A stretch of DNA of 24,405 bases from Thiobacillus sp. UBA2597 (GTDB taxonomy: Bacteria > Pseudomonadota > Gammaproteobacteria > Burkholderiales > Thiobacillaceae). Where the stretch lies: assembly GCA_002339725.1 (NCBI GenBank), contig DDKN01000050.1:1-24405 (forward strand), read 5' to 3'. The notes beneath the pieces are model-generated. The model saw only the letters and a list, made by a program, of their open reading frames with translations, was not told where the DNA came from and did no database searches. A program made the translations under genes and the position numbers. Positions 17,622 through 24,405 of this stretch are shown in pieces. Position 1 is the first letter of the stretch; the number at the start of each line of letters is the position of its first letter.

Positions 17622-18838
17622 TTCAGCCAGTCCTGGAGCTGAAAGGCCAGCAGGGCAATGCAGCTGGCGCAGCCCGCGACCGGCACCCACAGCGGATAGC
17701 TCGGCACTCCCTCGACCACCGGCTGCCGGCGCTTGACCCGGATCAGCGCGAGGTTGACCAGGGCAAAGACGATGAGGATGCTGAAGCTGGTGGCCTGGGC
17801 CAGGGTCACCAACTCGACACCGAGCGCCAGCCCCTGCACCGCCAGAGCCATGGCGGCGGTGGCGATCAGCGGCGTGCGGGTCCGGGGCGAGACGTAGCCG
17901 AGGGCGCGCGGCAGCCAGCCGTGCCGGCTCATGCCATAGAGCACGCGCGAACCCATGACGATCTGGATCAGGGCACCGTTGGTGACGGCGAACAGGCTGA
18001 TCAGCCCGATCAGCAGCGGCTCCCGGCCGGTCGCCTGACGGAACATGTCGGCCAGCGGCGCCGGACTTTGCACCAGCTGCGCCAGCGGCAGAGACAGCAC
18101 CGCGGCCAGGGCAACCAGCAGATAAAGCGCGGTGGCCAGGCCGAGGGCCAGCAGGATGGCGCGCGGCAGATTGCGCCGGGGCTCCCGCACCTCCTCGGCC
18201 ACGGTCACCATGTCCTCGAAGCCGATGAAGGCATAAAACGCGAGAAAGCTGCCAAGCAGGATGCCGTGCCAGACCGCCGGCTCGAAGGGCGGCAGCAGTT
18301 CGGGCAGGCGCTGCGGCAACTCGCCCAGACGCCCGCCAGCGACCGCAATGATCAGGAGCAGGCCGGCCACCTCGATCAGGGTGATCAGCGCGGCCACCCG
18401 CACCGATTCGGCGATGCCCCAGGCGGCCAAAGCCCAAAGCCCGAAGATCAGGCTGGTGACGATGAGCCAGTCCGGCAGGGGCAGGAACAGCTGGAAATAA
18501 CCGACGAAGCCGCGCACCAGGGTGGCCCCGGAAACCACGCCGGTGAGCACGATGAGGCCGCCGACCAGGATCGCCAGCGGCCGCAGGCCCAGGCCCTCCT
18601 GGACATAGATCGCCGGCCCGGCGCTCAAGGGATAGCGCGCCGACAGCTCGGCGAAGGCCAGGGCCGTGAAGGTGGCGACCACGCCCGCCACCAGGAAGGC
18701 GACCGGGGCATAGAGGCCGGCGCTGCCGGCGACCTTGCCGACCAGGACGTAGATGCCGGCGCCCAGAATGGTACCCAGGCCGTAATAGGTGATCTGGGCC
18801 AGCGACAGGGTGCGTTTGAGCGTGACGTCTTCGGCCAT
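17618..18838 (-). CDS. APC superfamily amino acid permease
   Basis: The 406-residue membrane protein has the layout of an amino acid-polyamine-organocation transporter, with about 11-12 hydrophobic segments. The first helix (LAQITYYGLGTILGAGIYVLVG) carries the unwound GAGIYV substrate motif typical of APC family proteins, and the later AFYAFIGFEDMVTVAEEVREPRRNLPRAI is the strongly conserved helix 6 region. MGSRVLYGMSRHGWLPRAL is also typical. The substrate cannot be assigned. The ATG at 18838 has GGGAGC upstream and starts a short cytoplasmic tail (MAEDVTLKRTLS). It is divergent from the NYN-domain gene and converges with the PhoX-like gene, with overlapping stops. Confidence 0.93.
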   Translation of the reverse strand: MAEDVTLKRTLSLAQITYYGLGTILGAGIYVLVGKVAGSAGLYAPVAFLVAGVVATFTALAFAELSARYPLSAGPAIYVQEGLGLRPLAILVGGLIVLTGVVSGATLVRGFVGYFQLFLPLPDWLIVTSLIFGLWALAAWGIAESVRVAALITLIEVAGLLLIIAVAGGRLGELPQRLPELLPPFEPAVWHGILLGSFLAFYAFIGFEDMVTVAEEVREPRRNLPRAILLALGLATALYLLVALAAVLSLPLAQLVQSPAPLADMFRQATGREPLLIGLISLFAVTNGALIQIVMGSRVLYGMSRHGWLPRALGYVSPRTRTPLIATAAMALAVQGLALGVELVTLAQATSFSILIVFALVNLALIRVKRRQPVVEGVPSYPLWVPVAGCASCIALLAFQLQDWLN

Positions 18839-18927
18839 GGCGACTTGGTGCTCCCGGCTGCGTGCTAATCTGCCAAGTGTAACGGTGCCAGCGCCCCACC
18901 ACCGCAAGTCAAATGCCGGGAGAGACG

Positions 18928-19743
18928 ATGACCCTCAAGACCAACACCCATAGCATGGCCGTGTTCTGCGATTTCGAAAACGTCGCCCTGGGCGTGCGCG
19001 ATGCCAAATACGCCGCGTTCGACATCCAGAAGGTGCTGGAGCGCCTGCTGCTCAAGGGCAACATCGTGGTGAAGAAGGCCTATTGCGACTGGGAGCGCTA
19101 CAAGGAGTTCAAGACGGCCATGCACGAGGCCGCCTTCGAGCTGATCGAGATTCCCCACGTGCGCCAGTCGGGCAAGAATTCGGCCGACATCCGCATGGTG
19201 GTGGATGCGCTCGACCTTTGCTACACCAAGGCGCATGTCGACACCTTCGTCATCATCAGCGGCGACTCGGATTTTTCGGCCCTGGTGTCCAAGCTGCGGG
19301 AAAACAACAAGCTGGTGATCGGGGTCGGGGTGAAGAACTCCTGTTCCGACCTGCTCATCGCCAACTGCGACGAATTCATCTTCTACGACGACCTGGTGCG
19401 CGAGGCCGAGAAGGCGCGCAAGGCGAAACCGAAGCCGCCGGCCGCCAAGACCGGCGCCAAGGCCGCCGGCAAGAGCGAAGAGGCCAAACGCCAGGAGGCC
19501 CTGGACCTGGTGATGGCCACGGTGGAGGACCTGATCAAGGAGCGCGGCGAGGAGGAGAAGATCTGGAGCTCCATGGTCAAGCAGGCGCTCAAGCGGCGCA
19601 AACCCGGCTTCAACGAGACCTACCACGGCTTCCGCACCTTCGGCCAGCTGCTGGAAGAGGCCCAGGCACGCGGCCTGCTGCGCCTGGAGTACGACGAGAA
19701 ATCCGGTGGCTACATCATCCGGGCCGCCACCCCGGCGGGTTGA
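18928..19743 (+). CDS. NYN-domain (LabA-like) protein with C-terminal OST-HTH/LOTUS domain
   Basis: The 271-residue protein has an N-terminal NYN/PIN-fold domain (about residues 8-155) with the metal-site acidic residues visible in AVFCDFENVA (D15, N18), SGKNSADIRM (D87) and IISGDSDFSALV (D113, D115). A Lys/Ala-rich linker (161-188) leads to a C-terminal OST-HTH/LOTUS-type domain (about 190-268, ending TFGQLLEEAQARGLLRLEYDEKSGGYII). NYN proteins are predicted ribonucleases and LOTUS domains bind RNA, so an RNA-processing role is likely. The ATG at 18928 is chosen over 18913 because GGGAGA precedes it by about five bases. The rsuA gene follows after 41 bases. Confidence 0.9.
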   Translation: MTLKTNTHSMAVFCDFENVALGVRDAKYAAFDIQKVLERLLLKGNIVVKKAYCDWERYKEFKTAMHEAAFELIEIPHVRQSGKNSADIRMVVDALDLCYTKAHVDTFVIISGDSDFSALVSKLRENNKLVIGVGVKNSCSDLLIANCDEFIFYDDLVREAEKARKAKPKPPAAKTGAKAAGKSEEAKRQEALDLVMATVEDLIKERGEEEKIWSSMVKQALKRRKPGFNETYHGFRTFGQLLEEAQARGLLRLEYDEKSGGYIIRAATPAG

Positions 19744-19784
19744 ATTCGGCTAACATTGCCGCCTTTGCAAACAGGCTCCCTGCC

Positions 19785-20498
19785 ATGCAACTCGAGCGCA
19801 TCCTGCAATCGCAGGGCTTCGGCAGCCGCAAGCAATGCCGGGCCATGATCCGGCACGGTCTGGTCGCCATCGGCGACGCGATCTGCGACGACCCCTTCAT
19901 CGAACTGGAACCGCAGGACCTGACCTTCAGCGTCGACGGCGAGCCCTGGCGCTACCGCGCGCATGCCTACCTCATGCTGCACAAGCCGCAGGGCTACGAG
20001 TGCTCGCGCGCGCCCAAGCACCATCCGAGCATCTTCTCCCTGCTGCCCGAGCCGCTGGTCAACCGTGAGGTGCAGAGCGTCGGCCGGTTGGACGAGGACA
20101 CCACCGGCCTGCTCCTGCTGACCGACGACGGCCAGTTCATCCACCGGCTCACCTCACCCAAGCACAAGGTGGCCAAGGTCTACGCGGTGACCACCAAGCA
20201 CCCGGTGGACGACGCGCAACTGGCGTGCCTGCGCCGCGGCGTGCAACTGCACGACGAGCCCAGGCCGATTGCGGCCGCGGCCTGCGCGCGGATCGACGCG
20301 CATCTGATCCACCTCACCCTGATCGAGGGCAAATATCACCAGGTCAAGCGCATGCTGGCCGCCGCCGGCAACCGGGTGGAGGCCCTGTGCCGCATCGCCA
20401 TCGGCGGCCTCACCCTGCCCGACGACCTGGCGCCGGGCGCGTGGCGCTGGCTGGAGGCGGACGATCTGGCGTGCCTGGGACAGCCGCCGCATGCCTGA
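19785..20498 (+). CDS. rsuA: 16S rRNA pseudouridine(516) synthase
   Basis: The 237-residue protein is a small-subunit rRNA pseudouridine synthase of the RsuA type. It has an N-terminal S4 RNA-binding domain (MQLERILQSQGFGSRKQCRAMI), the linker YLMLHKPQGYECS, and the catalytic motif VGRLDEDTTGLLLLTDDG with catalytic Asp103, corresponding to D102 of E. coli RsuA. The C-terminal LIEGKYHQVKRMLAAAGNRVEAL is characteristic. It modifies U516 of 16S rRNA in the assembling small subunit. The ATG at 19785 matches the usual family N-terminus, though the ribosome-binding site is weak. The 3' end overlaps the MEKHLA gene start by eight bases, suggesting coupled translation. Confidence 0.95.
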   Translation: MQLERILQSQGFGSRKQCRAMIRHGLVAIGDAICDDPFIELEPQDLTFSVDGEPWRYRAHAYLMLHKPQGYECSRAPKHHPSIFSLLPEPLVNREVQSVGRLDEDTTGLLLLTDDGQFIHRLTSPKHKVAKVYAVTTKHPVDDAQLACLRRGVQLHDEPRPIAAAACARIDAHLIHLTLIEGKYHQVKRMLAAAGNRVEALCRIAIGGLTLPDDLAPGAWRWLEADDLACLGQPPHA

Positions 20499-20961
20499 AC
20501 CCAGCGCAGCCAACGCCTGGCTGGCCGAACACGCCACGCGGCTGCTGCGCTGGCATCGGCACTGGACCGGGCGCGATTTGATCGATCCCGGCCTGCCACC
20601 GCTCGAGGCGGCCCGCGCCTTGTACCAGGCCCCTTTCGCCGTGCTGTCGCACGACAGCGCGGCCGACCCCGAATTCACATACGCCAATCTCACCGCGCAG
20701 CACCTGTTTGAGATGTCCTGGGATGAAATCGTCGGCCTGCCCTCGCGTTATTCGGCCGAACCGATGCTGCGTGAGGAACGCGAGCGCCTGCTCGCGCGCG
20801 TGCGTGATCAGGGCTTCATCGACGACTACAGCGGCATTCGGATCGGCAAGTCCGGGCGGCGTTTCAGCATCCACGCGGCCACGGTGTGGAACCTGTTCGA
20901 TCAGGCGGGAAATCCGGCCGGACAGGCCGCCTGCTTCAGCGATTGGCGGCGGCTCGGCTAG
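20491..20961 (+). CDS. MEKHLA-domain protein
   Basis: The 156-residue product matches the MEKHLA family, a PAS-like domain first noted in plant HD-ZIP III factors and also found as small stand-alone bacterial proteins. Visible family features are LYQAPFAVLSHDSAADPEFTYANLTAQHLFEMSWDEIVGLPSRYSAEP, then ERERLLARVRDQGFIDDYSGIRIGKSGRRFSIHAATVWNL. The PAS-like fold suggests small-ligand or signal binding, but no output domain is present and the function is unknown. Its start lies within the end of rsuA (8-base overlap), so it is probably translated from the rsuA message. Confidence 0.9.
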   Translation: MPEPSAANAWLAEHATRLLRWHRHWTGRDLIDPGLPPLEAARALYQAPFAVLSHDSAADPEFTYANLTAQHLFEMSWDEIVGLPSRYSAEPMLREERERLLARVRDQGFIDDYSGIRIGKSGRRFSIHAATVWNLFDQAGNPAGQAACFSDWRRLG

Positions 20962-21035
20962 TATTTCTGCGTACTTGTTAGTGCACGGGATTGTTCTAGC
21001 CTGAAATCTCCAAGCAGAAAGACAAGGAGACGATC

Positions 21036-21404
21036 ATGGCCGCAACGACCCAAGACTTCGTCCGTCCCGGTTTCGAACCCGTGCCCGATCCGGATTTTCC
21101 CCATGCCCCCATCGACTGGAGCCGCGCTGTCGGCGAGCAAGCCGCGCGTGAAATGGGTCTGCGCATGACGGAGGCCCATTGGCAGGTCATCTGCGCATTG
21201 CAGGAGTATTACGCCCAGCACGAGGAAGGTCATATCAACGTGCGCGAACTGCACGACGCCCTGGATGAACACTTCCATCCCGAGGGTGGCATCAAATATC
21301 TGTATCAGCTCTTCCCAGGTGGTCCGATCGCCCAGGGCTGCCACATCGCCGGGCTGACCCCGCCAGCCGGTGCCGCCGACAAGGGTTTCGGCAGCGTGGT
21401 TTGA
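21036..21404 (+). CDS. DsrC/TusE-family sulfur relay protein, divergent C-terminus
   Basis: The 122-residue protein has the DsrC/TusE core: DFPHAPIDWSRAVGEQAAREMGLRMTEAHWQVICALQEYYAQHEEGHINVREL and the closing YLYQLFPGGPIAQGCHIAGLTPP. DsrC carries persulfide or trisulfide intermediates on two C-terminal arm cysteines. Here the inner one is present (Cys102 in GCHIAGL), but the penultimate one is replaced: alignment of GLTPPAGA with the usual GLPKPTGC puts Ala113 there, followed by a nine-residue extension (DKGFGSVV end). It therefore cannot form the usual Cys-Cys arm disulfide or act as a normal TusE. A regulatory or alternative relay role is possible. AAGGAG precedes the ATG by seven bases; it is a single-gene unit. 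Confidence 0.9.
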   Translation: MAATTQDFVRPGFEPVPDPDFPHAPIDWSRAVGEQAAREMGLRMTEAHWQVICALQEYYAQHEEGHINVRELHDALDEHFHPEGGIKYLYQLFPGGPIAQGCHIAGLTPPAGAADKGFGSVV

Positions 21405-21421
21405 ATCGCCGTCCCCGCCGG

Positions 21422-22408
21422 TCAGGTGTAGTTGCCGCCGGCGGGATTCAGTTCGATATAAAAAGTCGACAGCGCCCCCGCCCCGTCCTCCTGCTGCATC
21501 TGACTCCGCCTCAGCATCGCTTCGACCCGGGCTGCCTGAATCTGGGCCGGGTCCGCCAGCGCCGGATACAAACGGTATTGCTGCTCGACCACGAAGGGTT
21601 GTTGCCGCGCCTGCACTTCCAGGCGCCGGCGCGTCGCCGGCTCGAGATCGGGCAAGAGCAACAGCCAGGGCGCCTGCCAGGCCAGGTAATCGGCCACCAG
21701 TTCGGCATGGGCGGCATCGTGCCCGGTCTGGGCCAGAAAGAAGACGGGGAAGGCGGCGGCCTCGAGCCGGCGGCCGACAAACATCTCCGACAGCCCGATG
21801 CCCTGCAGACCGAGGCCCGAGCCATCCGCCTGGCGCACGAACCATTGGGCACTGGGCTGCGTGCCGGCACTGCGGTTGATGTAGTCGCTCAGGTAATCCG
21901 CCGCTGTCCGTTCCCCGCCGCCTTCGATGCGCTGCAAGGCCGCACTGCCGAAGCCCTCGCGTGCCGCCAGGCCGGCGCGCCAGACCGGTTGCTGCTCCAA
22001 CGCCAGTTCCTGTTCGTCGAACACGCTGTGCAGCAGGGCCAGGGGCTGGCCGCCGTCGTCGAGCAGCCAGAGTTCGTAACGGTCACGCAAGGCGAAGGGC
22101 AGCCGATCGTGTACCTGCAGCAAATGCTCGAAGACCACGGCGCCCATGGCCTCCATGCGCAGAAAGTCGTCCGAGGGATAGATCGGCCCGCGCCGCAGGC
22201 CCGCGGCCTGCGACCAATGGCCATAGCGGATGTCGCTGGTCTGCACCCGGGTGCCCGGCGCGAGGTCCTGCAGCAGTTCATCGTTGCTGACGTAGATGTC
22301 CCAGTTCAAGCCGTCCGAACTCACTGCCTCGGCCGGGCCATAGCGGATGATCTGCACCACGCCCCGGAAGGGATTGAGCAGACGCTGGGCATAACACTCG
22401 ATAAGCAT
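21422..22408 (-). CDS. Conserved hypothetical protein, 328 aa
   Basis: I do not recognise a characterised family. The N-terminus (MLIECYAQRLLNPFRGVVQIIRYGPAEAVSSDGLNWDIYVSND) resembles uncharacterised conserved proteins of betaproteobacteria. The protein has no signal peptide or membrane segment, and it is rich in charged and aromatic residues with many short strands and helices. A motif-like stretch, RYELWLLDDGGQPLALLHSVFDE, lies mid-protein, and the region around AQTGHDAAHAELVADYLAWQAPWLLLLPDL is helical. The ATG at 22408 gives the longest supported product, and no upstream ribosome-binding site is strong. It converges on the DsrC-like gene with a 17-base gap and diverges from the octaheme cytochrome gene. 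Confidence 0.75.
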   Translation of the reverse strand: MLIECYAQRLLNPFRGVVQIIRYGPAEAVSSDGLNWDIYVSNDELLQDLAPGTRVQTSDIRYGHWSQAAGLRRGPIYPSDDFLRMEAMGAVVFEHLLQVHDRLPFALRDRYELWLLDDGGQPLALLHSVFDEQELALEQQPVWRAGLAAREGFGSAALQRIEGGGERTAADYLSDYINRSAGTQPSAQWFVRQADGSGLGLQGIGLSEMFVGRRLEAAAFPVFFLAQTGHDAAHAELVADYLAWQAPWLLLLPDLEPATRRRLEVQARQQPFVVEQQYRLYPALADPAQIQAARVEAMLRRSQMQQEDGAGALSTFYIELNPAGGNYT

Positions 22409-22686
22409 GATCCCATCTTAGAGCCTATTTCCAGGAGGCTCCGAATCGATCGCGACCGCGGGGCAGACTGGCCGCTATCGCCATTCAATTAATCTTATGC
22501 CACGCCATCCCAATGGCAGCCGGGAGCTCCGCCACTTCCCGGCCAGGCGATGGACATGCTCGGCAACCCGGAACGGGTTCTATAAATCGAGTTGATTATC
22601 CCCGTCACGAAATTTGTGTATAAATGATTCAGGACTTGTTTATCTTTTGATCTGGCCATCGCAGACTCCAACTCGAGGAGACCCTT
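22409..22686 (+). promoter_or_regulatory. AT-richer upstream region of the octaheme cytochrome gene
   Basis: The 278-base gap is clearly less GC-rich in its second half than the surrounding genes. TATAAAT-like stretches at 22581-22587 and 22619-22625 are possible -10 elements, without clear -35 partners at 17 bases. AATC-GAGTT-GATT (22585-22597) is a short inverted repeat. CGAGGAG at 22674-22680 is a good ribosome-binding site for the ATG at 22687. No gene is supported in the gap. Confidence 0.45.
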
Positions 22687-24285
22687 ATGAGCAAGATGCA
22701 ACCTCATGCCTGGTCCCGGGCCCTGCTGTCCGCCGGCGCCATGCTGCTAACCCTGGGCATCACGGGAACGGCAGTCGGCGCCAGCAGTACGGCTGACCAC
22801 AGCCGGTTCAAGGAACTGCAGCGGACCTTCAACTCCGGGCCCGAAGTGACCCAGGCCTGTCTGAGCTGTCACACCGAGGCGGCCAAGCAGGTGATGAAGA
22901 CCAAGCACTGGACCTGGGAATTCCTCAATCCGGCCACCAACCAGAAGCTGGGCAAGAAGCATGTGCTGAACAATTTCTGCATCTCAGTCGAATCCAACCT
23001 GCCCTTCTGCACCACCTGCCACGTCGGCTATGGCTACAAGGACAACAGTTTCGATTTCACCAAGCAGGAGAACGTCGACTGTCTGGTCTGCCACGACACC
23101 ACGGGCAGCTACCGCAAGCAGCCCGGCATGGCCGGTCACGTGGTGACCCGCGAGATGGAGTTCCCGCCCGGCTCGGGCAATATCGTCAAACCGGTCGACC
23201 TGCAGAAAGTGGCGCAGAAGGTCGGGCGGACCAGCCGCGACACCTGCGGTGGCTGCCACTTCAACGGCGGCGGCGGTGACGGCGTCAAGCACGGCGATAT
23301 GGACAGCTCGCTCTCGGCGCCGGACGAGGCGCTCGACGTACACATGGATGCCTCGGGCCATGATTTTACCTGCGGCACCTGCCATGTCACCTCGTCGCAC
23401 GATGTGCCGGGCAGCCGGTTCGCCACCACGGCGAAGGACACCAAGGGGGCGCTGATGCGCGGCAAGCACGAGAGCCGCAACCCCGCCACCTGCGTGGCCT
23501 GCCACGACAACGCCCCGCACAAGAAGATCGCCCGGCTCAACAGCCATGCCCAGAAGATCGCCTGCCAGACCTGCCATATCCCCACCTTTGCCCGTGGCGG
23601 GGTGGCGACCAAGATGTCCTGGGACTGGTCGACCGCCGGCAAGATGGGGCCGGACGGCAAGCCGCTGATCAAGAAGGACGAAAAGGGCCACGTGATCTAC
23701 GACGCCAAGAAGGGCGACTTCGTGGTGAAGGAAAACGTGGTGCCGGAATACATGTGGTTCAACGGCAAGGTGAACTACACCCTGCTCGGCGACAAGATCA
23801 AGGCGGGTGGTATCGTCCCGATCAACAGCTTCGAGGGCAGCCCGACCGACGGCAAATCGCTGATCTGGCCGGTCAAGGTGATGCGCGGCAAACAACCCTA
23901 TGACCCGGTCAACATGACCCTGGTCAAGCCGCATACCGCCGGCAACGACGACACTGCCTACTGGAAGAACTTCGGGTGGGAGAAGGCGATCGCCACCGGC
24001 ATGGCTTCGGCCGGCATGCCCTTCTCGGGCAAGGTCGACTTCATCGAGACCGAGATGACCTGGCCCATCACCCACATGGTCGCGCCCAAGAACCAGGCCC
24101 TGGCCTGCGTGGAATGCCACCAGCCGAACAGCCGGCTGAAAGGTTTGCCGGGAATCTACATGCCCCGGCATAGCGCCAACGAATGGCTCAACACCGCCGG
24201 CTGGAGCCTGGCCGGGCTGGCCCTGCTCGGCGTCATCGGTCACGGCGGCCTGCGGCTCTATCTTTGGCGCAAAGGCAAGAAGTGA
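22687..24285 (+). CDS. otr: Tetrathionate reductase family octaheme c-type cytochrome, membrane-anchored
   Basis: The 532-residue protein has a signal peptide (about 1-32) and exactly eight CxxCH heme-binding motifs, at Cys58, 108, 132, 187, 229, 269, 293 and 474. The spacing and the blocks DHSRFKELQRTFNSGPEVTQACLSCH, FCTTCHVGYGYKD and LACVECHQPNSRLKGLPGIYMPRH match the Shewanella OTR-type octaheme family. Those enzymes reduce tetrathionate, nitrite or hydroxylamine in vitro, but the physiological substrate is unsettled. A C-terminal hydrophobic helix (about 503-524) ending in LYLWRKGKK suggests anchoring in the inner membrane with the hemes in the periplasm. The start has a good ribosome-binding site. 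Confidence 0.94.
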   Translation: MSKMQPHAWSRALLSAGAMLLTLGITGTAVGASSTADHSRFKELQRTFNSGPEVTQACLSCHTEAAKQVMKTKHWTWEFLNPATNQKLGKKHVLNNFCISVESNLPFCTTCHVGYGYKDNSFDFTKQENVDCLVCHDTTGSYRKQPGMAGHVVTREMEFPPGSGNIVKPVDLQKVAQKVGRTSRDTCGGCHFNGGGGDGVKHGDMDSSLSAPDEALDVHMDASGHDFTCGTCHVTSSHDVPGSRFATTAKDTKGALMRGKHESRNPATCVACHDNAPHKKIARLNSHAQKIACQTCHIPTFARGGVATKMSWDWSTAGKMGPDGKPLIKKDEKGHVIYDAKKGDFVVKENVVPEYMWFNGKVNYTLLGDKIKAGGIVPINSFEGSPTDGKSLIWPVKVMRGKQPYDPVNMTLVKPHTAGNDDTAYWKNFGWEKAIATGMASAGMPFSGKVDFIETEMTWPITHMVAPKNQALACVECHQPNSRLKGLPGIYMPRHSANEWLNTAGWSLAGLALLGVIGHGGLRLYLWRKGKK

Positions 24286-24311
24286 TGCGAGTCGTCTTGG
24301 CTAAGTCTTCG

Positions 24312-24405
24312 CCCCTCACCCCTGCCTTTATGCCCTTCAGGGTGCTCTCCCCGCTGGGGAGAGCACCCGCTACGCGAGGATCAAGGACACGCAGGGTCGC
24401 ACCGC
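24312..24405 (+). repeat. Intergenic hairpin repeat (runs to window end)
   Basis: A perfect 12-base stem with a 3-base loop, GGTGCTCTCCCC-gct-GGGGAGAGCACC (24341-24367), is followed by CCCGCTACGCGAGGATCAA (24366-24383). The latter word recurs in the elements at 10531-10602 and 10763-10947. The hairpin lacks a T-tract, so it is better seen as a repeat element than as an intrinsic terminator of the cytochrome gene. The right end lies outside the window. Confidence 0.6.

Noticed and set aside
15249..18902. Very long minus-strand open frame (about 1217 codons) opposite the aldo/keto reductase and phoX and out of frame with the permease
   Set aside because: It crosses three well-identified genes, its translation is Arg/Ala/Gly/Pro-rich without domains, and GC-rich DNA gives such shadows by chance.
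22585..22597. Possible FNR-type site AATC-N5-GATT
   Set aside because: The order and spacing differ from TTGAT-N4-ATCAA, and a 4-base inverted repeat is expected by chance.
22495..22707. Small minus-strand frame upstream of the octaheme cytochrome
   Set aside because: Overlaps the cytochrome start and ribosome-binding site, with no family resemblance or own ribosome-binding site.
24341..24367. Intrinsic terminator after the octaheme cytochrome
   Set aside because: The hairpin is strong but lacks a following T-tract and carries the repeat core word, so it was listed as a repeat.

Overview
This is a GC-rich, gene-dense bacterial chromosome segment. Gene content points to a proteobacterium, most likely a sulfur-oxidising betaproteobacterium of the Thiobacillaceae/Hydrogenophilales type. 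That is an inference from a DsrC-family sulfur-relay protein, a tetrathionate-reductase-like octaheme cytochrome c, SelO, SrkA, a DUF482 acyltransferase and a Tim44-domain protein occurring together. No tRNA, rRNA, CRISPR array, transposase or phage gene was seen. I recognise about 22 protein-coding genes.

Layout. 1-1731: a DUF938 methyltransferase (5' end outside the window) overlaps a DUF482 acyltransferase. 1732-3016: a short intergenic repeat, a DUF1993 gene, and a two-gene DUF433/DUF5615 toxin-antitoxin-like pair. 3030-4643 (minus): a tandem-domain SagB/ThcOx-type nitroreductase with a small heptamer repeat inside it. 4644-4952: hairpin-rich intergenic repeat. 4953-7262: the protein AMPylase SelO, then two small unrecognised genes. 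7272-9578: a cytoplasmic GAF histidine kinase divergent from a PDC-sensor protein. 9652-10521: Tim44-like membrane protein with a clear terminator. 10522-11001: two different intergenic repeats. 11002-14118: flavin reductase, then glycogen phosphorylase. 14226-17621: SrkA kinase, a Tat-exported aldo/keto reductase and a PhoX-type phosphatase with a possible Pho box. 17618-18838 (minus): APC amino-acid permease. 18928-20961: NYN/OST-HTH RNase-like protein, RsuA and a MEKHLA protein. 21036-24285: a divergent DsrC-family protein, a convergent unrecognised gene, and a membrane-anchored octaheme cytochrome.

Most genes are ordinary housekeeping or stress genes in one- to three-gene units. The items that most deserve attention are: (i) a DsrC homologue that keeps the inner arm cysteine but has lost the penultimate redox cysteine, close to an octaheme cytochrome; (ii) a family of intergenic hairpin repeats, with one copy that looks like an internal deletion of the other and a core word shared by three elements; (iii) a heptanucleotide repeat in the SagB-like coding frame; (iv) unrecognised genes at 6554-7262 and 21422-22408. 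I found no convincing wholly new multi-gene system.
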